The notes under the pieces are model-generated. The model saw nothing but the letters and a program-made list of their open reading frames with translations, had not been told where the DNA came from and searched no databases. From Proteobacteria bacterium ST_bin11 (GTDB lineage: Bacteria > Pseudomonadota > Gammaproteobacteria > Methylococcales > Methylomonadaceae): DNA of 25,068 bases. The position numbers and the translations under genes are program-made. Location: positions 1-25,068 of the forward strand of contig MSXO01000041.1 of the NCBI GenBank assembly GCA_002083615.1, given 5' to 3'. This document shows, piece after piece, positions 7,636-17,115 of this stretch. Every line of letters begins with the position of its first letter. Positions within the stretch are counted from its first letter, which is position 1.

Positions 7636-9372
7636 ATGAAAGCACCGACAACCCGAATAACTCAATTATTTATGACGCTTAAGCAGACTAATCGGCCCGA
7701 TATATTCAGCACTCAGCGTTGTCAGCGAGATCAAATTAACCACTTGACGGAAAAAGGGGTTTTTCTGTGTTTTCAGCGATTTAGAGGTCAACTCGGACAT
7801 GCGGTCCAGGTATTGTTATGCGTGTTTGGACCTAGCTTGGCCGCTGCTGCAACGCCGGACAAGCCGCATTTTCCCATCCGCCAGTTTGTAATTCAGGGCA
7901 ACCTGAAAATTTCAAGTCACACCCTTGAGTCGGTTGTCGCTCCGCTTACTGGCGATGACAGAGACTTTGCAACTATCCAAGCGGCAGTAGCCGCCATCCA
8001 GCTTGCGTATAAAGAAGCTGGCTACGAGACGATACGCGTGGTCATACCTAAGCAGGAGATAGACAACGGTATTGTGCGTCTACAGGTTTTTGAAGCGGTT
8101 TTGGGCAAGGTACAACTTGAGGGAAACAAGTTCTTTGACGACAGTAATATTCGCCATGCGTTGCCCAGTCTAAAGGAAGGGCAAACCCCTGATATTCGAG
8201 CTCTCGGCGTTAATCTGCGTTTGGTTAACGAAAGTAGCGCAAAGCAAACCCAGGTAACTTTTCTAAAAGGCGACGATCCGCAGGCCGTTGATGCCAAGGT
8301 TGAGGTGGTTGACGGTAGCCCTTGGCGCGCAGCGGCTAGTCTGGATAATACCGGCACTGATGCGACCGGCGACTGGCGTTTAGGCTTTGCATACATGCAC
8401 AGTAACTTGTTTAATCGGGATCATGTTATCTCCGCTCAATACGTGACATCACCGGAACACATTGAAAACGTCAATATCTTTGGCCTCAACTATCGGATAC
8501 CGCTTTACACCCTGGGTGATGCGCTGGAGTTCAACGCCAGTCACTCCGACGTCAACTCTGGAGTGATCAATACCACCGCCGGCAGCTATGGCATTAGCGG
8601 TAGTGGCGATAACCTCGGCGGCCACTATATCTATTTATTACCCAGAGTGATGGGTTGGGATCAGCGCATTAACGTGGGCTTTGACTTCCGTCGTTACCAA
8701 AACAATGTCACCTTACAAGGTGGGGATGGCAGCAGCCTGGTGCCTGATACCCAAGTAAATGTTTTAAGCGCCTCGTATATCGGCTTCATTCGCCAACCCG
8801 AACGAGAGTGGGCAGTCAATTTTGGCGTTTATCAAAATATGCCAGGAGGCAGTAAGGGCGATAGCCTGGCTCTGGAAGCCGCGCGAACGGGTGCTAATGC
8901 CAGTTACACCCTGATGCGTTACTCGGTAAACTTCAATCAGAACTTGCCGGAAAATTGGCAACTGCGTGCCGAATTCAGCGGCCAGCATACTAACGATGCC
9001 TTGATTTCCGGTGAGCAGTTCGGCTTAGGTGGGATTAACTCGGTGCGGGGTTTTCAGGAGCGTATTCTGGCAAATGACAAGGGTCACAGAGCCTCGCTGG
9101 AATTATTTACCCCGGATTTAGCGGCTTTGCTTGAGAAAAACTCAGTCAAACTGCGAGCGGTGGCTTTTTACAATGCTGCGAATGCTTGGCGGAATAACCC
9201 ACTGCCCGACGAAGAGGATCATAATCACATTTCCAGCATTGGCCTTGGGTTGCGCGGCAGCGTTGGCCAGCACGCGCATCTGCGTCTTGATTTAGCTAAC
9301 ATCCTCGACACCGGGGATGTTAGTAGCGAAGGCCAGAAACTTGCGCAAGCCAGCGTATTTTGTTTGTTCTGA
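7636..9372 (+). CDS. TpsB outer-membrane transporter (ShlB/FhaC/HecB family)
   Basis: Outer-membrane pore that would export the TpsA protein encoded next. From the ATG at 7636 it has 578 residues, the usual TpsB size. After a long basic N-region and hydrophobic signal (VQVLLCVFGPSLAAAA) come two POTRA-like domains, the first beginning at FPIRQFVIQGN. A 16-strand beta-barrel follows, with the diagnostic VRGF loop motif encoded at 9043-9054 and a C-terminal Phe, as for Omp85-type barrels. An in-frame TTG at 7549 would add 29 residues but sits at the predicted transcription start. A later ATG at 7672 is also possible. Only 15 bp separate it from the TpsA gene, so they are co-transcribed. Family call is strong; the exact start is moderate. 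Confidence 0.9.
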   Translation: MKAPTTRITQLFMTLKQTNRPDIFSTQRCQRDQINHLTEKGVFLCFQRFRGQLGHAVQVLLCVFGPSLAAAATPDKPHFPIRQFVIQGNLKISSHTLESVVAPLTGDDRDFATIQAAVAAIQLAYKEAGYETIRVVIPKQEIDNGIVRLQVFEAVLGKVQLEGNKFFDDSNIRHALPSLKEGQTPDIRALGVNLRLVNESSAKQTQVTFLKGDDPQAVDAKVEVVDGSPWRAAASLDNTGTDATGDWRLGFAYMHSNLFNRDHVISAQYVTSPEHIENVNIFGLNYRIPLYTLGDALEFNASHSDVNSGVINTTAGSYGISGSGDNLGGHYIYLLPRVMGWDQRINVGFDFRRYQNNVTLQGGDGSSLVPDTQVNVLSASYIGFIRQPEREWAVNFGVYQNMPGGSKGDSLALEAARTGANASYTLMRYSVNFNQNLPENWQLRAEFSGQHTNDALISGEQFGLGGINSVRGFQERILANDKGHRASLELFTPDLAALLEKNSVKLRAVAFYNAANAWRNNPLPDEEDHNHISSIGLGLRGSVGQHAHLRLDLANILDTGDVSSEGQKLAQASVFCLF

Positions 9373-9387
9373 TGCCCGATTAACCCG

Positions 9388-12300
9388 ATGACTGATATGA
9401 AAAAAAGTTGCGGCGTGACCGTGCCAATTAAACCTCGATTCAGTGCGCTGGCTGCGGCTATTTCAGCGTGCTTGGCAGGCCAAATGGTCTGCGCTAATCC
9501 AGATGGTGGTAGCGTCGTCAGCGGCTCCGCATCGTTTGCAATGACCGGCGATACACTCACGATCCAAAATAGCCCTGGCGCAATCATCAACTGGCAGAGC
9601 TTTTCCATTGATAAAGGCGAAGTGACGCAATTTATCCAGCAAAATGCCGCGAGTCAGGTGTTAAACCGGGTGACGGGTGGTGATCCCAGTCAAATACTGG
9701 GAGCATTGCAATCCAACGGTCGGGTGTTTTTGCTTAATCCAAACGGCATCTCCTTCGGTGCCGAAGCCAGAGTTGATGTGGCAGGATTGGTTGTTTCCAC
9801 CCTAAATTTAAGCAATGAAAACTTTTTAGCCGGTCGTTTAAAGTTCGACAACCAAGCCCATGCCGCCGGTATTAGCAACCAGGGCAACATTAACACCGCT
9901 ATCGGTGGCCACGTGGTGATCGTGGCGCCTAAAGTGGAAAATTCCGGGATTATCACTGCGCCTGATGGTGAAATTATGCTGGCTGCCGGTCATAGCGTCA
10001 GTCTGATTGATCTTGATAAACCGGAAATCAGCGTAAAGATCAGTGCCGAAGCCAATCAAACAGTGAACCTGGGTCAACTGGTTGCTAAAAATATCTCGAT
10101 ATATGGCGGTATCGTCAGCAACGCTGGCGTTATCAACGCCGATGTTGCTAGGGTGGGAGAAAACGGCAAGATTATTCTGGATGCCGAAGCCGCCCTGACA
10201 ACCAGCGATACCAGCGTCATTACCGCGAATGGGCCAGTCGGGGGGGAGGTGGTTTTGGCCGGCGGGGGTGACACGCAAATCGGCGGCAGGGTGGAAGCTA
10301 AAGCGATCTCTATCGAAACGGCTGAAACAGAAAGCCAACTCAATCTCGGCAAAGGTGGCGCGATTGCTGTGCTGGGCGACCGGGTAGGGCTTCTGGACAA
10401 CGCTCGTTTAAACGCCTCAGGTGCCAAGGGGGGCGGTGTGGTCTTGGTCGGCGGCGATATGTATGGGCAAGCCTCGCCGAGGTTAGCTAAATTGACCGCC
10501 TCTTTGCCGTTTAACGCGTCCCCCTCATCAGAAGCACCTAACGCGTCTCCCAGCAATGCCCGGATGACCTGGATGAGTAGTGCAGCCGACATTCGCGCCG
10601 ACGCCGAACAACAAGGCGATGGTGGCGAGATTGTTTTGTGGGCCGATGATGCCACCAGAGTTTATGGTCAAGTCTCCGCTAAAGGCGGCCGGTTGGGTGG
10701 CAATGGCGGTTTTGTCGAAACATCGGGCAAACGCTTTCTGGATGTTACGGCAACGCCAGACCTCAGTGCGGCAAATGGCGACAGCGGTACTTGGTTGCTT
10801 GATCCCAATGACGTCGTTATCAAGCGCACTTTAGCCAATAGCAATATTGGGGGTTCCCCTAACTTTAGTAGCGTCAACGACAGTGCCGTTATCAGTACAA
10901 GCACGATAGAGGCTGCGCTGAATAATGGCACAAATGTCAGCATCAGCACCGGCAACGGCGGCAGCAATAGTCAAGCGGGTGATATCAGCGTGATTGATTC
11001 CCTAGCCAAAACTGGTGCAGCCAATGCTACCTTGACTCTTTCGGCTCATCGTAACATCAATATTAATGCCGATATCAGTGCCAGTGGCGGCATTCTTAAT
11101 CTCAATTTGCTCGCAGACTCCGACGGATTAAACGGCGGTGTATCTTCGATTGGTTTGGCGCACAGGGTAAGCCTCAACGGTGGCGTAGTGAGTTTTACCA
11201 ACGGTCTGAATCTAGCGGGGTCAGTAGCCAACAGTGCGCTAGTCAGTGCGGACAATTCCGTGCTTAATGGTAGTGGCGGCATACTGGATGGCGTAGCGAT
11301 AAACTCAAATTTGATGGCTAATGGCAGTTTTGGGGTCTTAAACGGACTCACACTGGCTAACGGCACGACGCTGCAAGCTGGGAATAGCCAATGGCTTTTT
11401 AACGGCGGCACACTTGCTAGCACGGGTAACGCCGAAGTTAAACTGGCAGGCGCAAAGCTATCCGTTTCAGACTTCGTTATTGATAGCGGCATTACCATAA
11501 GCGGCTATGGGCAAATTACCCCAGGCGGACCTCAACCACGCAATCTGACCAATAACGGCACGCTAATTAGCGATACCAACGATCAGACCTTAGCCATTGG
11601 TGATGGATCGGCATTTTGGAATTTTGCCAATAACGGCACGATTCGGGCGAATGCGGGCTCACTGACTATCAATTACGGCACAAGTTGGCATAACAACGGC
11701 GCATTTGAATTGAATGGTGGTCACTTGAATTTGGGTGGCTACTTCACTACAACCGACTTGAATGCGCTGGTTCGGACCGGCGGCAGTGTCAACCTTACTG
11801 CCGGGACTTTGGACAACAACGGCCAAGTGTTAAATATCGGTCAGGCCGGCAATTTCGGCCCCGGCGGCCTAAATTCCACGGGGATTAACATTGTCGGCGG
11901 CAGCATCGTTTCCGATGGTTCGGTAGCCTTGAAGGGTTCAGGCAAGCTTTATAACGTAAGTCTTGGCGATGTTTTGCACGACCACTTAGCAGTAACCGGC
12001 AATTTTGAATTGTTGCAAAATGTTTCACTCGCGGCAGGCATTACGCTGGATGTGGATAACTCCGACGGCCAAAGACTCATGATTGGGAATAGCTTCGAGG
12101 CGTCGAGCTTTACCAATCTCGGTACGATTAATGTAAATGCGGGCAATTTTGACATCAATACCAGCACAACCTGGCGTAACGCCGGCTTAATCGATTTAAA
12201 GCAAGGCGCCACTTTGAACCTCGGTGGCAACTTCAGCACAGCCGACATTGGCACCTTGAATCGCAGCGGCGGTATCGTCAATCTGACGCGTGGCACACTG

Positions 12301-15207
12301 GACAATCGCGGCGCTCTATTGGATATCGGTCAGTCCGGTACATTCGGGCCTGGCGGTCTAGGCGCTATAAATGCGATGACTATTTTGGGCGGCACCCTGA
12401 TTTCCGATGGCTTGGTCGCTTTAACCGGTACGGGCAGTTTGGACGGCCTTACGCTTGGCGATGCGGCGCACAGTCAATTTGCGACGCAAGGTAACTTTGC
12501 GGTGTTAAATGGCTTAAATTTGGTGGATGGCCTAAATCTGCAAGTCGGCACCGCCAATTTGTCGCTGGCTGGCGGTACGCTAGGCAGCACCGGACAAGCC
12601 CAAATAAGCTTAGCGGGCGGATCGCTGATTCTCACCAGCGCCACCCCTTTGATCATTGACCATGGCATTACGCTCAGCGGCTATGGCCGCATCAGCCCAA
12701 ACAGCACAGCACCGCAGACCCTCGTCAATAACGGTAGCTTAGTCAGCAATACCAGCGGCCAAAGCCTGCGGATAGGCGACGGCGCCAATACCGCCGAGTT
12801 CATCAATAACGGCACGATACGAGTTGATGCCGGCAGTGTCGACATTCGTTACGGTATCGATTGGCGCAATGCGGGACAGATAGCATTGAACGCAGGCACG
12901 CTGAATTTGGGTGGTAACTTCAGCACAGCGGGTATTGGGACCCTGACTCGGCAGATCGGTACGGTCATTAATCTTACTCGCGGTACCCTCGATGCCAGCG
13001 GCACCGTGCTGGATATTGGGCTATCCGGCACCTTTGGTCCAGGCGGTTTGGGTTCCATCAATTTAACCCGCATTTTGGCTGACACCATTATTTCCGACGG
13101 CTCGGTTCAGTTAGCGGATGTGACGCTCGGAGACGCCGCCCACACGCAGCTCAATACCGAGGGTCAGTTTTACTTTGTAAACAATCTAACGCTTGCCGAT
13201 GGTTTTACCTTACATGCGGGCAACAGCCTCTGGCAAGTCAGCGGTGGTAGTATCAACAGTCCAGGCACCGCGGCGATTGTATTAGCGGGCGGTTCTCTCT
13301 ATAACACCAGCACGGGCACACCGATGACAATCGGCGGCGGCATCGAGATCAAGGGCTTCGGTTCTATAGAAACCCTTGATCCTGAAAACCTTAACCAAAG
13401 TATCGTCAATAACGGCGTCATTACCGCGAACGATACCACCCATAATTTAGGGATTCATGCGTATTCGTTTCTGAACAATGGCTTGCTGCGTGTGGCCGCA
13501 GGGACGATGTCGGTAAATCAGACCGGCTCAAACTGGCGCAACGACGGCGGCCTTGAAATTTCGTCCGATGGTGTATTCAGTACCGCTGACGGTAACCTGA
13601 ATAATGGCCCAAATGGCGCTATCTTTGGTACCGGTACTATTGATTTGGGTAGCCGAGAAATCTTGCTAAACGGCGATCCAGTTAGGGTTGCAAATACTTT
13701 AGTTAACAATGGCAGGCTTACCACTATAGCCGACAATGCGATAGGCGTTTTGACCCTGGTCGGTAAGCTGGTTAACAATGGTGTGATGTCGATTCCGTTG
13801 CTGGGCAAAACGCCGGGAATGTATGGTTCATTAGCCTTGGTGGACAGTCCCGATCTATCGGCCGGGCAGCATGCCGACGCGATTTTGGGTGGCAATTTGG
13901 AAATCACCGAAAACAATGGGTTTTTCGCCGATTTAGGTGATAGTTTCTCAAGTATTATCACTGCTAGCGGCAGCATCGATAGCGCGCTCCTCAACCTTGT
14001 CCAGCCCACAGACGTTGAGTTTTTACTCGTAAATTCCGGCTCTATTTCACTAGCCGATACCACCCAATCCATCACCCGTTGGCAAGGTTATGCCGATGGT
14101 GACTGGGTTACTGCTGCCAACTGGACTCGCGGCACACCCAACGTGAACAAAGATGCCGTCGTCAGCGGCTTTACTGCCAACCAAATTGTTGCTGTCTCAT
14201 CCGGCAATCAAATGGCCCGCAGCCTGCAATTCGACGATAACTTCTCGCTAGTACTGAATGGGGGGACTTTGACACTGCCTCTTGGTTTTAATCAATTTGG
14301 TGGAGATTTAGTTGTCGACGGCGGCACCATGGTCAGTCAAAGCCCGCTTAACATGATTGGAACCCTGTTTATGCTGGATGGGGTTATTGGCGGTACCGGC
14401 AACCTGATCAACCAGGGGACTGTATTTGTCTTCGGCGATTCCCGTTTTAATGTTCCTGTTATCAATACCAACGCTTGGAAATTCTCGGCTGGGTTGGCTG
14501 CCTTTAGTATGGGGTTTACCCAAACTGCCGGAGTGGTTGAGCTTGTTGGTGGAGATATGCAAGGCAACTATACCCTTACTGGCGGCAGCCTCCTGGGTAG
14601 CGGTACCATTGCCGGTAATTTGAATGTGCTGGCAGGCAACGTGTCTCCAGGCGGTCCGGTTGGGGTGATGACCATCAACGGCAACTTAAGCCTGTCCGAT
14701 GCTTCCGCACTGTTTATCGATTTGGGTGGTCTAATACAAGGTGTGGAGTACGATTACATGAATGTAACGGGTACTATCAACCTGGCCGGCGGTTTGTATG
14801 TTGACGCTTATGCCGATTATGAGCCAGCCATCGGCAGCACATACAATTTGATGAATTTTGCCAACGCTGTAGGTCAATTTTCCCAAGTAAGTCAGCCTTG
14901 GCCTGCCATTCGCTATAACGTATTCAGCAATTATTTGGAGCTACTGATCTCCGACCCAAGTGTGTCTAGCCCAACAATCCCGGTATTGGAGCCAAGTCCA
15001 GTCGTTGCAACGCCGCCTATTTTAGTCGCCAATAATCCGCTAACGCTTGATTTGGAGAATATCATTCAAGGTGGTATTAAAAACCCGGTGACTGTGGCGA
15101 ATGCCCCAATGATGAGCGCCTCAGTGCCGCTCTTGCAATGGGTGACTGAGACCGACCAGCCGATATTTTACGAGCGCAAACCGATTAATACCGGCAGCTG
15201 TCGATAA
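9388..15207 (+). CDS. TpsA exoprotein, filamentous-haemagglutinin-like, repeat-rich
   Basis: Secreted beta-helical exoprotein of 1939 residues, probably an adhesin or biofilm factor. The signal peptide ends near A36 (QMVCA|NPDG). A TPS secretion domain follows, with the hallmark NRVTGGDPSQILG and NPNGISFG motifs that TpsB recognises. Later come GGFVETSGK and GTWLLDPND signatures common in this family. The middle carries four related repeat units of about 221, 164, 224 and about 150 residues (11281-13560). A W-x-x-x-x-NW motif region (TAANWTRGTPN) near 14100 resembles autotransporter-associated repeats. The mature protein has a single cysteine, at penultimate-but-none position 1938 (GSCR end). 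There is no toxin domain. An alternative start is the ATG at 9397. Function beyond adhesion-like secretion cannot be told from sequence. Confidence 0.9.
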   Translation: MTDMKKSCGVTVPIKPRFSALAAAISACLAGQMVCANPDGGSVVSGSASFAMTGDTLTIQNSPGAIINWQSFSIDKGEVTQFIQQNAASQVLNRVTGGDPSQILGALQSNGRVFLLNPNGISFGAEARVDVAGLVVSTLNLSNENFLAGRLKFDNQAHAAGISNQGNINTAIGGHVVIVAPKVENSGIITAPDGEIMLAAGHSVSLIDLDKPEISVKISAEANQTVNLGQLVAKNISIYGGIVSNAGVINADVARVGENGKIILDAEAALTTSDTSVITANGPVGGEVVLAGGGDTQIGGRVEAKAISIETAETESQLNLGKGGAIAVLGDRVGLLDNARLNASGAKGGGVVLVGGDMYGQASPRLAKLTASLPFNASPSSEAPNASPSNARMTWMSSAADIRADAEQQGDGGEIVLWADDATRVYGQVSAKGGRLGGNGGFVETSGKRFLDVTATPDLSAANGDSGTWLLDPNDVVIKRTLANSNIGGSPNFSSVNDSAVISTSTIEAALNNGTNVSISTGNGGSNSQAGDISVIDSLAKTGAANATLTLSAHRNININADISASGGILNLNLLADSDGLNGGVSSIGLAHRVSLNGGVVSFTNGLNLAGSVANSALVSADNSVLNGSGGILDGVAINSNLMANGSFGVLNGLTLANGTTLQAGNSQWLFNGGTLASTGNAEVKLAGAKLSVSDFVIDSGITISGYGQITPGGPQPRNLTNNGTLISDTNDQTLAIGDGSAFWNFANNGTIRANAGSLTINYGTSWHNNGAFELNGGHLNLGGYFTTTDLNALVRTGGSVNLTAGTLDNNGQVLNIGQAGNFGPGGLNSTGINIVGGSIVSDGSVALKGSGKLYNVSLGDVLHDHLAVTGNFELLQNVSLAAGITLDVDNSDGQRLMIGNSFEASSFTNLGTINVNAGNFDINTSTTWRNAGLIDLKQGATLNLGGNFSTADIGTLNRSGGIVNLTRGTLDNRGALLDIGQSGTFGPGGLGAINAMTILGGTLISDGLVALTGTGSLDGLTLGDAAHSQFATQGNFAVLNGLNLVDGLNLQVGTANLSLAGGTLGSTGQAQISLAGGSLILTSATPLIIDHGITLSGYGRISPNSTAPQTLVNNGSLVSNTSGQSLRIGDGANTAEFINNGTIRVDAGSVDIRYGIDWRNAGQIALNAGTLNLGGNFSTAGIGTLTRQIGTVINLTRGTLDASGTVLDIGLSGTFGPGGLGSINLTRILADTIISDGSVQLADVTLGDAAHTQLNTEGQFYFVNNLTLADGFTLHAGNSLWQVSGGSINSPGTAAIVLAGGSLYNTSTGTPMTIGGGIEIKGFGSIETLDPENLNQSIVNNGVITANDTTHNLGIHAYSFLNNGLLRVAAGTMSVNQTGSNWRNDGGLEISSDGVFSTADGNLNNGPNGAIFGTGTIDLGSREILLNGDPVRVANTLVNNGRLTTIADNAIGVLTLVGKLVNNGVMSIPLLGKTPGMYGSLALVDSPDLSAGQHADAILGGNLEITENNGFFADLGDSFSSIITASGSIDSALLNLVQPTDVEFLLVNSGSISLADTTQSITRWQGYADGDWVTAANWTRGTPNVNKDAVVSGFTANQIVAVSSGNQMARSLQFDDNFSLVLNGGTLTLPLGFNQFGGDLVVDGGTMVSQSPLNMIGTLFMLDGVIGGTGNLINQGTVFVFGDSRFNVPVINTNAWKFSAGLAAFSMGFTQTAGVVELVGGDMQGNYTLTGGSLLGSGTIAGNLNVLAGNVSPGGPVGVMTINGNLSLSDASALFIDLGGLIQGVEYDYMNVTGTINLAGGLYVDAYADYEPAIGSTYNLMNFANAVGQFSQVSQPWPAIRYNVFSNYLELLISDPSVSSPTIPVLEPSPVVATPPILVANNPLTLDLENIIQGGIKNPVTVANAPMMSASVPLLQWVTETDQPIFYERKPINTGSCR
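11281..13560 (+). repeat. Long internal repeat array in the TpsA exoprotein
   Basis: Four diverged tandem units start at about 11281, 11944, 12436 and 13108 (221, 164, 224 and about 150 codons). Three share a highly conserved core, NLT-x-GTLD...IG...FGPGGL, encoded at 11791-11871, 12280-12360 and 12970-13050. The second unit lacks about 60 residues corresponding to the GGTL...LAGG...SGYG submodule, and the fourth stops before the FGPGGL core. All spacings are whole codons, consistent with in-frame expansion and deletion of beta-helix rungs. Confidence 0.8.
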
Positions 15208-15284
15208 TTAACCCGACTGACGAGCAGGATGGCAACACGTCAAACATCAGCTTTACCCGACTACCGCAACTTTGGAAACCGCGT

Positions 15285-16622
15285 ATGAAACCTACAATTA
15301 TTAATAATTCAGTCGTGATGGTCATTTGCCTGTATCTAGCTTACATGCCTGAACTGTGGGCTGCTGATGCGGCTATCTTGCAAAAAGTCAACGGGGTGGC
15401 GTTTGTGACCCATCCCAACGGCAAATCGGATCTGGTGCATGAGGGTTTGGGCGTAAACGTGGGCGATACGGTCAACACGGAAAAAGATTCATCGCTAATG
15501 TTAGTGTTTGCCGATAAAGGCCAAGTGGCTTTAAGGCCGGAAACCAGTTTTCAAATCAAGGCTTTTCATTACGAAGAAGCAAAGCCTGTCGAAGACAATT
15601 TGGTCATAGCGCTCCTAAAAGGTGGGCTGCGTACCGTCACCGGTCTGGTGAGCAAGCGCGGCAATAGAGATGCCTACAAGCTGGAATCTGCCAATGCCAC
15701 CATGGGAATTCGCGGGACCGATTTTAATGCTCGACTGTGCGATAGCGATTGCCAAAACGAGCAAGCACATCAGTATTCGGTCGGTCCGCTGCCCTCCGGA
15801 ACCATTGGGCGCATCGTGGAACTAGAGGGTAATCTTAACCTTGCGCACGGGGACGGTGCGGCGCTGCAAGCTAACAAGCTGCAGCCATTATTCGAAAACG
15901 ATCAACTAAATCTCGATGGGGATGGGCAAGCGTTGCTGGTGTTCATCGACGGCACTCGGATGCTTTTACAAGCGGGGGCCAAGATTAAGCTCAGAGAATA
16001 TCATTACGACCAAGCCAAGCCAGAAATCGGGAAGATTCTGTTTGAGATGAGCGCAGGCAATGTGCGTATCGGTGGCGGCATGATAGGTAAAAATCGTCCG
16101 GAACAGGTGCAAATAATTACTCAAGTGGCCAGTGTAGCAATGCCAAGCGCTAACTTCGACCTAAAGTGCGGTCGCGATGAAGACAGTAACTGCGATAGCG
16201 GCTTATACGTGAGTGTGCGCGACGGCAATGGCCTGCTTAAATCGGGCAGCCAAAGCTTGGCGCTCAACAAAGGTGTAAATGCCTATGCCCCGGACCCAAC
16301 GAGCCCGGCAATATTGCTCGATCAAACCCCGAAATTTATTGCGGAAAACAGCAGTCCACTGCCCGAGCTAATTGCGGTTCAAATGGATAAAGTGTTTGGC
16401 ATGGGCGCGCAAGAAATACCGACAGGTTTATATGTGTCCGTCAATGACGGCAGTATTGTACTCAATCAGGGCGGTTTATCTCTGGAAACCAGCAAAGGCG
16501 AGAGCGCCTTTGCCCCGTCAGATGGATCATCGCCTTTGCTGTTACCGAACACGCCAGCGTTTGTAAATTACGATGCCGTTTTGGGCCGCTTCCCCTTCAT
16601 TCCCGGCTTGTGCTCGATGTAA
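15285..16622 (+). CDS. Secreted tandem FecR-domain protein
   Basis: Protein of 445 residues with a signal peptide (cleavage near A26, PELWA|ADAA). The first FecR-like domain has the GDTVNT, DKGQVALRPETSFQI and MGIRGTDFN signatures. A second, more diverged copy follows (ENDQLNLDG, FIDGTRMLLQAGAKIKL). The C-terminal part holds two 47-residue modules that begin GLYVSV, encoded at 16200-16340 and 16425-16565. Cysteines occur as close pairs (CDSDC and C-x7-C) plus one unpaired Cys443, three residues from the end. It lies 77 bp after TpsA with GGAAA before the ATG, so it is likely the third gene of the secretion operon. It lacks the N-terminal membrane anchor of iron-signalling FecR; a role in the envelope or as a TPS partner is inferred. 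Confidence 0.82.
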   Translation: MKPTIINNSVVMVICLYLAYMPELWAADAAILQKVNGVAFVTHPNGKSDLVHEGLGVNVGDTVNTEKDSSLMLVFADKGQVALRPETSFQIKAFHYEEAKPVEDNLVIALLKGGLRTVTGLVSKRGNRDAYKLESANATMGIRGTDFNARLCDSDCQNEQAHQYSVGPLPSGTIGRIVELEGNLNLAHGDGAALQANKLQPLFENDQLNLDGDGQALLVFIDGTRMLLQAGAKIKLREYHYDQAKPEIGKILFEMSAGNVRIGGGMIGKNRPEQVQIITQVASVAMPSANFDLKCGRDEDSNCDSGLYVSVRDGNGLLKSGSQSLALNKGVNAYAPDPTSPAILLDQTPKFIAENSSPLPELIAVQMDKVFGMGAQEIPTGLYVSVNDGSIVLNQGGLSLETSKGESAFAPSDGSSPLLLPNTPAFVNYDAVLGRFPFIPGLCSM

Positions 16623-16765
16623 GCGGCAACTCCTTACCATTCCCCGTTACTAGGCAGCAATGCGACGATTGCGGTTGCCAACCCTGCATCTAATCGCCGC
16701 TCTAACCGTTCTAAGCCCTTATTTACCGATGAGATGAGGGCGACAATAGCACATTACCTAAGCCT

Positions 16766-17015
16766 TATTTCTTCCTGATTACGTATGACTTTCAGCCGAA
16801 TGGAAGGCCCTTCAAATAACCGTCATACCGGCATGGATTGCCGGTATCCAGTGTACAAGGATGTACCGGGTCTTTTGTGAGTGGGAGTGATTCCCGGCTC
16901 GCATCCTTGCAGTTTGGACCCCGGCAATCCATGCCGGGGGGACGCGGCCTTTAGAACTCATAGGATCACGCCATTTCAGTTTTGGCTGAAGCTTATACGT
17001 AATCAGGTATTTCTT
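16766..17015. mobile_element. 234-bp MITE with 8-bp target-site duplication
   Basis: The element spans 16774-17007. Its ends are imperfect 27-bp inverted repeats (23 of 27 identical) beginning CCTGATTACGTAT on both sides. TATTTCTT directly repeats on both flanks (16766-16773 and 17008-17015), a perfect 8-bp duplication. No transposase is encoded, and the frame inside has no start signal or protein character, so it is a non-autonomous element moved in trans. The 8-bp duplication limits which insertion-sequence families could be the parent, but I cannot name one. Confidence 0.82.
16828..16937. repeat. REP-like long hairpin inside the MITE
   Basis: CCGGCATGGATTGCCGG (16828-16844) and CCGGCAATCCATGCCGG (16921-16937) are perfect 17-bp inverted repeats, and each arm is itself partly palindromic. 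Between them CAAGGATG (16855-16862) pairs with CATCCTTG (16902-16909). Together they fold into one long interrupted stem, like paired REP sequences. It could terminate or stabilise transcripts from the FecR gene upstream. Confidence 0.7.
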
Positions 17016-17115
17016 TGTGGAAGGCTCATTCGCTATTTTGTATTACATTTCACCAAATCTTAATAGAACTGAACAATTACTGTCTTAAGCGCCGGTTAGC
17101 ATTCGCCCTGCAAAT

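Noticed and set aside
10074..10655. Long minus-strand frame within the TpsA gene
   Set aside because: It is a shadow of the repetitive, GC-biased coding strand; Ser/Pro/Leu-rich and without signals.
16650..16685. Imperfect hairpin after the FecR-type gene as terminator
   Set aside because: The arms need a bulge and there is no T-run.
16881..17063. 60-codon frame in the MITE
   Set aside because: It is made of the REP-like arms and terminal repeat, with no start signal.
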